DNA of 64,000 nt, from assembly GCF_019279795.1 (NCBI RefSeq), contig NC_056726.1, positions 1,011,417,292 to 1,011,481,291 of the forward strand, written 5' to 3'. Of this stretch, positions 1 to 10,919 are shown piece by piece; within the stretch, counting starts at the first letter, position 1, and the number at the start of each line of letters is the position of its first letter. The notes under the pieces are model-generated. The model saw only the letters and a program-made list of their open reading frames with translations. It was not told where the DNA came from and did not search any database. This DNA is from Protopterus annectens (taxonomy: Eukaryota > Chordata > Ceratodontiformes > Protopteridae). The translations under genes and the position numbers were made by a program.

Positions 1-1221
1 AATAAGTGCTTCATGCAATCACCTTTACGAAGTAATTAAACCTCCAATGTGATAACTACACTACTTCATTAAATCACCTTTATGAAGTAAGTAATTCTTC
101 AATGTATTAAGTGCTTTGTGCAATCACATTTATGAAGTAAACCTCCAATGTGATAAATGCTTCATGCAATCACTTTTATGAAGTAAGTAATCCTTCAATG
201 TAATAAATGCTTCATGCACCTTTATGAAGTAAGTAAACTTCCAATGTAGTAAGTGCTTTATTAAATCACCTTTATGAAGTAAGTAAACCTCCAATGTGAT
301 AACTACACTGCTTCATTAAATCACCTTTATGAAGTAAACTTCCAATGTAATAAGTGCTTCATGCAATCACCTTTATTAAGTAAGTAACCCCCCAATGTGG
401 GAACTTCACAGCTTCATGCAATTAACTTTATGAGGTAAGTAAACCTTCAATGTAATAAGTGCTTCATGAACCTATATGAAGAAAGTAAACCTGCAATGTG
501 ATAACTACACTGCTTCATTAAATCACGTTTATGAAGTAAGTAAACTTCTAATGTAATATGTGCTTCATGCAATCCCTTTTATGAAGTAACTAAACCCTCC
601 CAATGTGATAACTTCACTGTTTCATGCAATCACCTTTATGAAGTATGTAAATCTTCAATGTAATAAATTCTTTATGCAATCACATTTATGAAGTAAACCT
701 TCAATGTGATAAATGCTTCATGTAATCACCTTTATGAAGTATGTAAACCTACAATGTAATAAGTGTTCATGCAATCCCCTTTATCAAGTAAGTAAACCCG
801 CCAATGTGATAATTTCACTGCTTCATGCAATCACCTTTATGAAGTATGCAAATCTTTAATGTAATAAGTGCTTCATGCAATCACCTTTATGAAGCAAACC
901 TGTAATGTGATAAATGCTTCATGCTATCACTTTTATGAAGTAACTAAATCTTCAGTGTAATAAATGATTCATGCACCTTTATGAAGTAAGTAAACCTCCA
1001 ATGTGATAACAATACTGCTTAATGGAATCACCTTTATGAGTTAAGTCAACCTCCAATGTAATAAGTGTTTCATGCAATTACCTTTATGAAGTAAGTGAAC
1101 CTCCAGTGTGATAACAATACTGCTTAATGGAATCACCTTTATGAGTTAAGTCAACCTCCAATGTAATAAGTGTTTCATTCAATTACCTTTATGAAGTAAG
1201 TGAACCTCCAGTGTGATAATG
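1..1221. repeat. Diverged tandem satellite, ~50 bp unit
   Basis: Some two dozen tandem units share a core of the form cttcatgcaatcaccttta-tgaagtaagtaaacctccaatgt. The basic unit is about 50 bp. A 56 bp variant carries gataactacactgcttcat. Units differ by point changes and by loss of gtaagta. At 1005-1220 a two-unit block is itself repeated with a 105 bp period, so a higher-order dimer exists locally. No reading frame is conserved. The array runs off the left edge, so its full length is unknown. Confidence 0.93.
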
Positions 1222-1367
1222 TGGGGTTGGGGGAGCGGCCTAATGGTTAAGATGTTTGCCTTACAAACACAAGGTGCAGGATTTGAGTCTCCCAAGGGAT
1301 AATTGTCTAGGCTTAAATGGCTTGCAAGGGCAGTTAGCCTAGTACTAATCTATGAACCTATGATCCT
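1222..1367 (+). mobile_element. tRNA-derived SINE with CR1-like 3' tail
   Basis: The 5' part is tRNA-like. An A-box-like segment (ggcctaatggttaag) is followed by a B-box-like segment (ggtgcaggatttgagtctc). The 3' part (aggcttaaatggcttgcaa ... agcctagtactaatctatg, then aacctatga) matches the 3' ends of the CR1 elements elsewhere in this window, including the AACCTATG octamer. It sits inside the satellite, which resumes after it. This is a non-autonomous element presumably mobilised by the CR1 machinery. Confidence 0.8.
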
Positions 1368-1924
1368 ATAACTTCACTGCTTCATTAAATCACCTTTATG
1401 AAGTAAGTAAACCTTCTATGTAATAAGTGCTTCATGCAATCACATTTATGAAGTAAACTTCCAATGTGATAACTTCACTGTTGCATACGATCAGTTTTTA
1501 TTAGATAAGTAAAACCCTGATGTCATAAATTCACTGATCAATTCAGTTATCTTTATTGGGTGAAACAGCAGAATTCAGATGTGTCCCTTTAACTGGACTG
1601 AGACATTGTACAATTCATTTACTTGAGCTTTTGCACTAAAACAGGAGCCCTTCATCAGGAATTCATTGTTAGTCTAAAAGCTCAAGCAGCTTTAGGGTAA
1701 CATATATGCTGGCACAATAAAATGCATCACCTTCCCTTTGTGTTCCAGTGTTGTTTTTTGTCAGTGGATTAGCACATTTATCCTTTTCTTTCCTTTTTGC
1801 ACTCACCTTTACCAGGTATCCTATGTGCAATCACCTTTACCAGGTGACTAAATACTCATTACAGTACACTGCTATGCTAACAGTTACTTACTTGGTAAAG
1901 TAAACTTCCATTATCATGTGCACA
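1368..1924. repeat. Degenerate satellite plus an unassigned interspersed segment
   Basis: Satellite-like units continue to about 1545 and again at 1800-1924 (cctttaccaggt, cttggtaaagtaaacttcc). Between them, about 1545-1795 is unrelated. It contains tcatcag (1652-1658), whose reverse complement ctgatga begins a segment closely similar to one at 52020-52090 (ctgatgaagggctc, then aagctcaag / aagcttgag). That pair looks like one repeat family, possibly the terminus of a Penelope-like element. No gene is seen. Confidence 0.6.
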
Positions 1925-1939
1925 ATGTTCTTCGTGTTT

Positions 1940-2095
1940 CACTGTTGCAGTCATCACATTTGGGTTATCTGCTTGCAGGTTGCCCTCAGTCAGCCTGATT
2001 AACAAAGTCCTGGGTTCTGCCTCAGTTGCTGTCCCTTCTTCCATGATGTCAGGTCATCAGGGGTATAAAACATGCAGCCGACGCCATTACATCAG
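1940..2095 (+). repeat. DIRS left inverted terminal repeat with TATA motif
   Basis: About 156 bp, inverted relative to 7215-7370 with scattered mismatches. It contains gggtataaaa (tataaaa at 2064-2070), about 40 bp upstream of the first gag ATG at 2107, a plausible promoter for the element. The same TATA motif is present in inverse orientation in the right repeat. The promoter role is inferred from position. Confidence 0.85.
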
Positions 2096-2106
2096 TCTTT
2101 CTTGCC

Positions 2107-3900
2107 ATGCGGTGCCCGAAGCAGAAACAGTTTGCAAGTGCCAGTCAGCTGACTCCTGAAATTTTCATTTTCAAATTTCAGAACCAAAGTCTTCAACTAA
2201 AAGCTAAGTACCCCGTTGGGGAAACCTTTGCTTGCTCCTTCCCGTTGTCAGTAAAAGTTAATAATTGCATTACTTGTGGAAAGCAAATACCACATAAAGA
2301 TTTTCATTTGTACTGTATTCCTTGCCTAGGCCCTGACCACGACGTACCTTGTTTTCAATTTTGTGCTTTATTTAATCAGTGCACTATCCGTCGTTAGTAT
2401 ATTTTTGCCTATGAATATTTCGGTTCTCGGTTTCACCAATGCTTCTCCTAAGCCAGTCGCCAGTTCGCCGGTACTCAGTGAGGTGCTTTCGCAGCCCCTG
2501 ATACCCGCTACTTCTGATTCGCAGGCCTCTACTGAGACCCATTCGGAGTCCGGTATGCCATGAGATACTTCAACTATGGAACCCATGGATGTCTCTACCT
2601 TGCATGGGTCCAGAGCCGCTGTGCAGGCACCGGCTTCTGAGGGTGTATTCAGGCCTATGGACTTGCATATTAAATCAATGCCTCCTTCATTAATAATGCC
2701 TAAATCCTGATCCATGTCTAAAAAAACGATGCCCAGGCCACATGCTCAGGCCTCTATGCCTAAACAAAAAATGATAAAAATGGCTTAAGACCTAATAACT
2801 CTAATCAGGGGTAGTCAACCCCCCCCCAAGAGGCCTAGGGCTGAGCTTGATTATGAATCTTCTAATCAGGATTCTGTTTTTTCTGACTCTTCTGATGATC
2901 TGGATTTGCCCTTATCTACTTATGAGGATTCTGATGCGGAGGACTCTATTCCCTCTGCTTCCCCTCCTGAGGATTTTTCTTTTGGGGAAACCTTACATAC
3001 TCTAAAGGAGCATTTCCACTGGGAAAACCAGGAATTTTCTGATTCAAAAAAAGAGTCTTAGGGATTTCCTTCTCCTACCTCAGCATAGGCCTTTGGCTAT
3101 TCCTCCTGTACTAGACATTGTTGATGATGCTTTCCTCGGAATGCAGTTTGGCCCCTGATTCCCTGCCTCCTGCTCCCAGTAAACCTGACAGATACTACAG
3201 GGTCCCTGAGTCCCATAAGTTCCTTTTCAAAAATCCTATTACAGATCCAGAGACTATTTCACAGGGGCCCAAGGGCATTAAGGCTTCTACTGCTAAAAAT
3301 CCTACCCCTTCTGATAGAGACTCCAGGACACTGGATAGATGGGGTAAAAGGGTTTATACTTCAGCAACCTTGGCAATTAGAGCTTTAAACTGCCAATTTC
3401 ATATGCTAAAATATCAGCAACATGTTATTGGACTGCTTAAACAGAAAATGATGTTGATTCCTGACTGTCTGGAAAATAAAGACTTACAGGATTTTATGCA
3501 TTCTGCTGAGCAAGTTGGAAAACATACTTTGCAATGTGGTTTCGATTCTTTAGTGGCCTCATGCAGGCTGCTGTTACTGGGTCTGTGCTTAGAAGGCATG
3601 CTTGGCTTAAGGAGAAATCTTTGCCCGATCATGTTAAAGCTAAATTGTTGGATGATCCTTTAAATCAGGACTGCCTGTTTGGCAACAAGGCTGAAGAAGT
3701 TCTTAAAAAGATGGAAGATAAAGCCAAATCCATGCAAACTGTTAAAGATTTTTTTACAAGTTCAGCCTCCTAGATTTAGTAGACACTGGCTTTCTAAGAA
3801 TTGGTCCTTTCCGGCCCCTTCCAGGTCTTCTCAAGCCAAACCCAGACACAACAAAAACCCCAGGTTTCAGTCCCAGGGGACACACAGAACTAAGCAGTGA
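2107..3900 (+). pseudogene. DIRS gag-like ORF, broken
   Basis: The first open stretch (2107-2397, 96 residues) ends in a Cys/His-rich segment (CITCGK, then HLYCIPCLG, HDVPC, FCALF) of the kind found near the N-terminus of vertebrate DIRS gag proteins. Coding resemblance resumes at about 3118-3663, with DRWGKRVYTSATLAIRALN, a segment typical of the gag C-terminal part. Between these lie several stops and frame changes. A basic tail rich in Arg, Lys and Gln occupies about 3780-3900. The intact protein would coat element RNA in cytoplasmic particles. The start at 2107 follows the TATA motif directly. No intact protein can be made. Confidence 0.75.
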
Positions 3901-4037
3901 GGGGCCTCCACTTCCAAATCTGAGAATAATAAGACTCCCCCCTATGGTAAACTGTCTCAATGACTTCCTTTTAAAATTTCCAAGCACTTCTCAACTGACT
4001 ACCTCTTTGGGGGGAAGACTGCTCTTCATGCAAAGAA

Positions 4038-5480
4038 TTGGGAACTCATTACCCAGGACAAATGGGTTTTAAATATAGTGTCCCAGGGATACAGATTTCA
4101 CTTCCACATGTTGCCAACACCAAGCATGTGGCTGGACCTACCCCCAAATCAGTGGGCAGAGGCCCAAAAATAAGTACTTTCTCTCTTAAGCATGGGGGCT
4201 ATTCAACTGATACCAGAAGAAGAAGAGGTTTCTACTCGAGACTTTTCCTGGTACCCAGAAAAGACAATTCATGGTGTCCTTTCCTGGACCCATCTACTCT
4301 AAACACCTTTCTGGAGATTCCAAAATTCAAGATGCTGACTCTTCACCAATTACTTCCTATGCTAGGCAAAGAAGCCTGGTTGGCAACACTACATCTAAAA
4401 GAAGCTTACCTGCACATCCCAGTCAGGGAATCTTGCAGAAGATACCTACGCTTCAAAGCAGGCTACATGCACTATCAGTTCTCTGCACTGGCCTTTCACT
4501 TATCTACTGCTCCCAGGGTATTCACAAAGTGCCTAGCTCCAGTTATTGCATTTTGCAGGCAAAGAAGTATTCAAATATACCCATATCTGGACGATTGTCT
4601 AATTCAGGCAGAAAGCCAGGACATACTTTTAAATCATCTGGCATTTGTAAAAAGGGTTCTAACTTGTCTGGGGTACACCATAAATGAAAAGAAATCACAA
4701 CTGGTACCCTGTCAACAAATTACATTCCTGGGAGCAAGCTTGAATACAACTTCCCAGATGGCTTACCTCACGCCAGAAAAACAAACTCATTTGACAACCT
4801 ACTTCAAACAAGTGGCCACAAAAACCCTGCTATCTGCAAGACAAATACTGCAAGCCTTGGGGTTCATGGCCTCCTGCATTCTTCTAATTCCATATGCAAG
4901 ACTGCATATGAGGAAACTACAGTGGTATCTAAAAAGCCTATGGAGTCAACATTCTCACAGCCTAGAAATAATGATTCCTATCATACCTAGCCTATGCCTA
5001 GAGTTCCTTTGATGGGCAGAGGCCTACCACCAAAACAAGGGACTACTTTTCACACCACCACCTGCCACCCAAACTCTAACAACAGATGCATCAGACTATG
5101 CATGGGGGGCTCACCTGGCAGGGAAGTGCATTCAGGGCAAATGGAACCCAAGTCAAATGCTCCTGCATATCAATCAAAAAGAAATGTTAGCTATACAGAA
5201 TGCTCTGACAGACTTGAAGGACTACATTCTTCCAGGACAACTAATGTTAAAGACAGACAACACCACGGTTATGTGATACATAAACAAGCAGGGGGGTACA
5301 CATTCTTACCCCCTCTGCAGACTAGCCATGGCATTGTAGAACACAGCCTTGAGCTACCAAGTGCACCTACAAGCTCAATTCCTGCCAGGAAAGTTAAATA
5401 CACTGGCAGATGGACTAAACAGAAACCTTATGGACCCACACGAGTGGAAACTGGAACCAAGGATTTTCAACATGTTGACA
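4038..5480 (+). pseudogene. DIRS reverse transcriptase-RNase H, broken
   Basis: One reading frame runs through RT into RNase H, with TGA codons at 5010-5012 and 5274-5276, both at expected Trp positions. RT landmarks: LFLVPRKDNSW, the motif A region LHLKEAYLHIPV, and YLDDCLIQA (catalytic YLDD). Motif A in this family normally reads LDLKDAYLHIP; here the catalytic Asp is His and the following Asp is Glu, so the polymerase would be inactive even without the stops. RNase H follows (TTDASDYAWGAHL, a QKEMLAI Glu, KTDNTTVM). The region upstream of about 4200 is less clear. The family's RT copies element RNA to cDNA. Confidence 0.88.
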
Positions 5481-5859
5481 AGCGAAAAAGCGAATGGGGG
5501 AGCCCAGATATAGATCTATTTGCCTCCCCCCAGAACTACCAATTGGACAAATTTTGCACAAGGACTCCCCACAAACAAGCCTGGAAAGTGGATGCTCTGT
5601 CCTTCAGCTGGAAAAACCTACCAGTCTATGCCTTCCCCCCGCTGCCTCTGCTCTCCAAAGTACTACTAAAAGTCAAACAGGACAAACCAAGGATGATTTT
5701 GATTGCTCCAGACTGGCCGTGCCAACACTGGTATCCCCTCCTGCACAGTGTGTCATGGTTATCTCCATGTCACCTCCCTCAGACTCCTTCCCTGCTGTCT
5801 CAGCAGGAGAACCAGATTCTGCACCCTCAGCTTCCAACACTGAACCTTGCAGCCTGGCT

Positions 5860-6908
5860 AATTACTTAAATTCTCCATTACCATCCCTCAGCAAACCTGT
5901 GATGGATGTCATCTTAGAGGCAAGGAGGCCTAGTACTAGAAAATCTTATGCTGAAAAATGGAAAAGATTCTGTGCCTGGAACCAATCTCAAGGGATGAGC
6001 ACAGCAGTGCCCAATTTACCTCAGCTTTTACAATACTTAACTGAGATGCTTCACAAGGGACTGTCTTTTTCATCCATTAAAATCCAGCCTCAGCCATTTC
6101 AGCTCATTATAACACAGAACCTCCCCTCTTCTCTCATCCACTGCTCAAGCAGTACCTCAGAGGGGCCAAAAATTTGAGACCACCCAGGAGAGCTCCAACC
6201 CCAGCCTGGGACCTTAACTTTGCATTGGAGAAAGTCACTCTCCCTCCTTTCGAGCCAGCTGCTACTGCAGACTTTAAATTTCTTTCTTGGAAAACAGCTT
6301 TCCTTTTAGAAATCACTTCAGCTAGAAGGGTATCTGAATTACAGGCCCTTATGGCAGTGGAGCCTTTCATCATCTTTCATGTGGACAGGGTATCACTCAG
6401 GACCAGTCCATCCTTCATGCCCAAGGTGGTATCCAGTGTGGCTCTAAATCAGTCCATTCATTTGCCTACCTTCTTTCCCAATCCACAGAACAAAGGGGAA
6501 CAGATTCCGCATTCCTTGGATGTGCACAGACAACTTAGATTCTACTTGGACAGGACTAAACCTCAAAGAAAATCTGAACAACTGCTGGTAGCATTTGCTG
6601 CAGGGGCAGAGGGGAAGGCTATTTCAAAACAAACCATTTCTAAATGGATAAACCATTGCATTCATTTCTGCTATAAGCACCATGGAAAACCTATCCCCCA
6701 GGGGATCAGACCTCACTCCTCCAGGGCTGTATCTACTTCTACAGCCTTTCTCAGAGGCATTCCTACCAGGGACATCCTAGAAGCTGCTACCTGGAGTTTT
6801 GTACATACTTTCACCAAGCATTACCATTTGCCAATTTTCTCTAAGTCCAGAGCTGGCTTTGCCACTGCAAACTTGCAGGGCCTTATAGCTGCTCCAAATG
6901 CTATCTAA
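5860..6908 (+). pseudogene. DIRS tyrosine recombinase, one frameshift
   Basis: The N-terminal SAM-like DNA-binding part (VILEARRPSTRKSYAEKWKRF, then LPQLLQYLTEML) is in one frame to about 6080. The C-terminal catalytic domain is open in another frame over 6174-6908. Catalytic landmarks are all present: Arg in TSARRVSEL, HSSR (the HxxR box), Trp in AATWSF and the nucleophile Tyr in TKHYHL. So the catalytic tetrad survives although the frame is interrupted near 6080-6170. In DIRS elements this enzyme inserts circular DNA in place of an integrase. It lies downstream of RT-RNase H, as usual for the family. Confidence 0.9.
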
Positions 6909-6942
6909 ACTCCTCCTCCCAACCATAGCTTTGGGAATCTAT

Positions 6943-7041
6943 CCAAATGTAATGACTGCAACAGTGAAACACGAAGAACATAGTACAGTTATGTACACTT
7001 ACTATAAATGTAGATGTTCGAGTGTATTCACTGTTGCAGTC
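6943..7041. repeat. DIRS internal complementary region
   Basis: 6943-6981 is the reverse complement of the left end (1925-1966), and 6982-7041 is the reverse complement of the right end (about 7355-7417). The two halves abut at gaacat|agtacag. In DIRS-1-type models this region templates completion of the termini and joins them into a circle. Confidence 0.9.
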
Positions 7042-7214
7042 CTGGTTACCCTCCCTCCTTCCCCCTAACTTCTTTTGGCTACACCTCTACTTTCCTTTAC
7101 TATGCTTAAAAGCCTTTTAGGTGTATTTGCTTCTTTGTTGAAGGTATACCTTTGTGTTTTTATGTTTAATGGCTCCCCATTATGGGGAGCACCTGAAATC
7201 TGGGACAAGAAAAA

Positions 7215-7370
7215 CTGATGTAATGGCGTCGGCTGCATGTTTTATACCCCTGTTGACCTGACATCATGGAAGAAAGGGTAGCAACCGACGCAGGACCCAA
7301 GACTTTGTTAATCAGGCTGACTGAGGGCAACCTGCAAGCAGATTACCCAAATGTAATGACTGCAACAGTG
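7215..7370 (-). repeat. DIRS right inverted terminal repeat
   Basis: Reverse-complement match to 1940-2095, including ttttataccc (inverse TATA) and ggctgactgagggcaacctg. Beyond it, 7371-7417 is the unique right extension that recurs in the second half of the internal complementary region. Confidence 0.88.
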
Positions 7371-7417
7371 AATACACTCAAACATCTACATTTATGATAA
7401 GTGTACTCAACTGTACT

Positions 7418-7872
7418 TTCCTCTATGAGATAATTTTTATAAGATAAATAAACTAGTGCTCGGGGCGTACTGTTCTGAAGGCTGTCACCACTCCCATAAA
7501 CTTTGAGAATCATTGGTATAGTCAGACATGTGCTGTGTATGCACCTTTTAACAATTATTTATTTTGTGCAATGGCATACTGTGATGCCCCTGCACTGGCC
7601 CAGTAATCAAGGAGCCTCAATCCTCACCACTGGCAACAGTGAGGGATGTACACAATGGGAGGATGACAAGTACACACACAGTAAATTACAATTTCCCTTA
7701 ATAGCACACAGAGATCACAGTCAGTCTGGGGCTGGTTTCTCCCTCTTTCTCCAGATCCCTAATAAGACTCCCCACTGACACAGCTATAGGGTAAGATCTC
7801 AGCTAAGGGATGAAGTCAAGACCTCCAGCACCCTCTCTGTCCAACCAGTGCTTCATGTCCCTGCCCAAGTAG

Positions 7873-7873
<1 letters not shown>
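7418..7873. other. No gene recognised
   Basis: Anonymous sequence between the DIRS element and a CA microsatellite. Open frames here are short and show no recognisable domain. Confidence 0.6.
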
Positions 7874-7874
<1 letters not shown>

Positions 7875-7921
<47 letters not shown>

Positions 7922-7936
7922 TGAGCTTTGATTTAT

Positions 7937-8018
<82 letters not shown>
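7875..8018. repeat. Compound (CA)n microsatellite
   Basis: Two CA runs, 7875-7918 and about 7939-8018, are separated by ctttgagctttgatttatg. The open frame across it (Cys-Val repeats on the minus strand) is a by-product of the dinucleotide repeat. Confidence 0.98.
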
Positions 8019-8022
<4 letters not shown>

Positions 8023-9479
8023 GGAAGGCTGCCACAGGTTTACTAGCTATGCTCCCTTCTGCCAGACTATAAGATAGTTATCAATACCACCAACCCCTCC
8101 TTATCAGCTACTTTAAGGCCCTTACCAAAGGGTGACCAATCCTACTGTGTAATGTTACTATTATTCAAATGGTGTGACCAAAACCAAGGCTATTTAGGAA
8201 TGGCCTGTACAGTGCCACCAAATATATATGCAAATACTCTAAGAGATTAAATATGTCTCACAAATATCAGCCACAAAGATAGGTTTAAATATATTTAATA
8301 ATAAATAATAAAAGAACAAGACAATTCTCAATAACAAACACAGGCACTTCAGAGTTCCAAATCACAGGAAATATTTTAAAACTACATTGAAAGACAGTCT
8401 GAAATAAATACAGAAACAATCTAAACTAATTTTTTACTATATTCCTATCTATATCTAAGAGAAATCCCTGTACCCTAGTTACTTACTATTAGCAAGGCAA
8501 ATTGAGATGATGATGAGTGGATGTTCTTGCTAGGTCCAAGACAAGATACAAAAATGCACACTCTCTCTGTCTGAGAGAGTTCTTAAGTTAATATCAGATA
8601 TTACTGCTGGGTTAACCTGGATGACATCACTCTTTGTCACCTGCCTTCAGTTCTCAGGCTAACAGAAACTAAGAATTTTAACATCTCTGTGTGAGAAGTG
8701 CATATCTCTCAGAAGTTTGCAGAACTTGGAAGTCATAAAAAACAATAAAATGCTTTTACATTTGAAACCTAGTAATTATTTATGTTTCAAGACAGTAGAA
8801 AAACCTCTAGCTCTGGACATTGTCTCTGTTTGCTGCATTAAAACTGAGAGATAACACAATCGTAAAACACTTCAATTTCAACTTATTTTCTTGAGGTTTT
8901 GCAAGTTAACACTGTATTTTCCAGCTTCTACTATTAAAGTATACATTTGCACAGGTATATAGTTTATATACATTTCTGTTTTTTTCCAGTAGTGTACACT
9001 GTGGACACATCCTTGAAGCTCAGTACTGTACAGACCCTGTTCAACACACACATCTGCTCCAGTAGTTTAATATACACATAACATATAGTTCTCTTACATT
9101 TGTAAGACAAGCATATGAATCATATTCATATTCACAAATGACATATGATTATTTACAAAATTCCAGATAGCTGGGCTGGCAGTGTCACACATACATTATA
9201 ATTTATAGTAAAAACTGGCATGATTCTTGTGGATGGTATATTTTATTAAATATTGTTTTGGATGGTGCATTTTATTAAGTAGCTTTTTTTTTCAGAACCG
9301 TTGGTTGGCTAAATGTGATCTTTGATTAAGCTTATCTTTTTGGCTTTTCTTTCTTTCTGCTTTTTTTTTTTTTCTTTGTTTGTTTAAGTATTGAAAATGT
9401 ATATTGTTTAAAAGCATGTATTATTTGGAGATAGAGCAGCTACCTTTCTGGTTAGAGGGGAGCCACAGTCTGGAAGGTG
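8019..9479. other. No gene recognised; A/T-rich, T-rich tract
   Basis: AT-rich DNA with a poly-T tract at about 9361-9373 and a 39 bp segment (9087-9125) that recurs identically at 10795-10833. No coding signature, splice-bounded exon or RNA gene was seen. Confidence 0.55.
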
Positions 9480-9945
9480 GTGTACAGTGTTAGTGGCTCA
9501 GCAGGTAGCACACTCCCCTTTGATGCTGAATAATCAAGAGGCTGTGGGTTCTATTCCCACTCAATGTAAATGGATTAATTTTCAAATAGCAACACAAACA
9601 CAAACACCTTCCGAAGAAGTGACCTCTAAATAAAAACACACAGAACCAACAGTGGATAGACTGCAGAAAGTTTTTTAATGCTTCTGGTACCTCGGCCAGA
9701 CACCTTCAGGGAACATTTTGCTAATTTACTTAATTTTCAAATAGCTAACATAGCAGTGCAGCATTAGGGGGTGTTGCACTCCTGAGTGTGTCATGCTTCG
9801 CATGATGTGATAAACTAAGGTCCCATCTGCTTGAGCTGGTGGCAGTCCAGGAAGATGTAAATGATCCCACAGCACTTACTGAAAAGAATAAGGGAAGTTT
9901 CTGATGACCTGGGCAAATTTCACCTAGGAGTAAAATTACCATCTT
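9480..9945 (+). mobile_element. tRNA-derived SINE (conserved-core family), interrupted
   Basis: The head has an A-box-like tggctcagcaggtag and a B-box-like ggttctattcc (9490-9560). The body at 9730-9945 contains a segment (gcatgatgtgataaactaaggtccc) shared with 10290-10470 and, inverted, with 39568-39795. The conserved core is of the form tgagatgttaaac. A 139 bp insertion at 9591-9729 splits this copy. RNA polymerase III transcription is inferred from the boxes. Confidence 0.75.
9591..9729. mobile_element. 139 bp insertion with 16 bp target duplication
   Basis: The 16-mer ttaattttcaaatagc occurs at 9575-9590 and again at 9730-9745, flanking the segment exactly. The SINE resumes after the second copy. 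On the minus strand the insert has ctgaaggtgtctggccgagg, which loosely resembles the terminal motif of the Penelope-like element in this window. Its class is uncertain. Confidence 0.75.
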
Positions 9946-10204
9946 TGTTATCCCATTAAAAGAACCTACTAACCCAGTGGGATGACCTTAGAAAACAAAG
10001 GATAGATAAAATAATAAAATAAACTCCAAAAATCTTGGCACTGCCCTGATGACATAAATGCATGTAAACACCAGGTAAAACTGAAAAAGTAGTCAGTCTT
10101 CATACTGAAAAAAGAACAAGCAGTTTAAGCTTCGAAGACAAAAAAATGAAGGTACTTTGATGTTCAAAAAGAAAAACAAAACATAAACTAAAGCAATAAA
10201 ACCA

Positions 10205-10470
10205 GTTAGCATCAATGGCTGAATGATGACCTTTGAGGCTAGGAGAGCCAGAAGGCTGTGGATTCTATCCTCACACTAGTTGTTTGGATTCATGTTCCAG
10301 TACATTGTGAAGCAGTATTTGAGGGGTACTGTATTCCAGAGGGGCCATCCTTTGCATGAGATGTTAAACCAAGATCACTCTGCCTGAGCTGCTGGTACAT
10401 TAGATAAATGCAAAAGATCCTGTACCACTTACTGAAAAGCATAATAGAATTTCCCAGGTGCCCTGGCCAG
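10205..10470 (+). mobile_element. tRNA-derived SINE, second copy
   Basis: A degenerate tRNA-like head (agcatcaatggctgaatgat, then gtggattctatcctc) is joined directly to the body (ccatcctttgcatgagatg ttaaaccaa, then agatcctgtaccacttact gaaaag). It matches 9480-9945 without the internal insertion. Confidence 0.75.
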
Positions 10471-10606
10471 TTCATAGGTTCATACTAAGCTAACTGCTCT
10501 TGCGAGCCATTTTAAGCTTAGCCAATTATCCCTTGTGAGACTCAAACCCTGCACCTTGTGTTTGTAGGGTAAACACCTTAACCATTAGGCCACCCTTCCA
10601 ACCCTA
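10471..10606 (-). mobile_element. tRNA-derived SINE with CR1-like tail
   Basis: Reverse orientation of the family at 1222-1367. It begins with the tail (ttcataggttcatactaagc) and ends with the tRNA-like part (agactcaaaccctgcacctt, then aaccattaggccac). It abuts the 3' end of the preceding SINE. Confidence 0.82.
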
Positions 10607-10919
10607 TTTAAGTATGAATAACACCTCAAACTTCCCAGAAATAGACCATGCTTAGAAGACTAATCTGGATACCAAAATTAAATAACTATGTCAGTCAATC
10701 AGTCAATAAAATCACAGTAATGCTGCATAAAGTAGAGCTATTGTATGCCCACCAACTATAAGACACTCAGTATCTTGCTGTTTCAAATGCATACAGTTCT
10801 CTTACATTTGTAAGACAAGCATATGAATCATATGAAGTATGAAGACACAGAGAAATAAAATTGCTTCAAACCTTCTCAAAACACAAATAAACTCTAACAA
10901 ATGTATGCAGAAAATATAT
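10607..10919. other. No gene; contains a 39 bp repeat copy
   Basis: 10795-10833 (agttctcttacatttgtaag onward) is identical to 9087-9125. Otherwise unassigned. Confidence 0.5.

Larger units (their letters stand above)
1925..7417 (+). mobile_element. DIRS-type tyrosine-recombinase retrotransposon, degraded
   Basis: About 5.5 kb with the DIRS hallmarks: inverted terminal repeats (1940-2095 and 7215-7370), a gag-like region, RT plus RNase H, a tyrosine recombinase, and an internal complementary region (6943-7041) antiparallel to the two element ends joined together. Ends were set from that joint: the ICR reads gaacat|agtacag at 6981/6982, placing the outer ends at 1925 and 7417. DIRS elements are thought to integrate through a circular intermediate using the recombinase and make no target duplication; none is seen here. 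Gag and RT frames are broken. Confidence 0.93.

Noticed and set aside
1-1221. CRISPR-like regular repeats
   Set aside because: Units are contiguous and diverged, with no unique spacers and no cas genes. This is a eukaryotic satellite.
1222-1300. Functional tRNA gene
   Set aside because: A and B boxes are present but there is no cloverleaf with an anticodon arm, and a CR1-type tail follows. It is a SINE.
7803-8018. Minus-strand Cys-Val repeat protein
   Set aside because: It is simply the (CA)n microsatellite read as codons.
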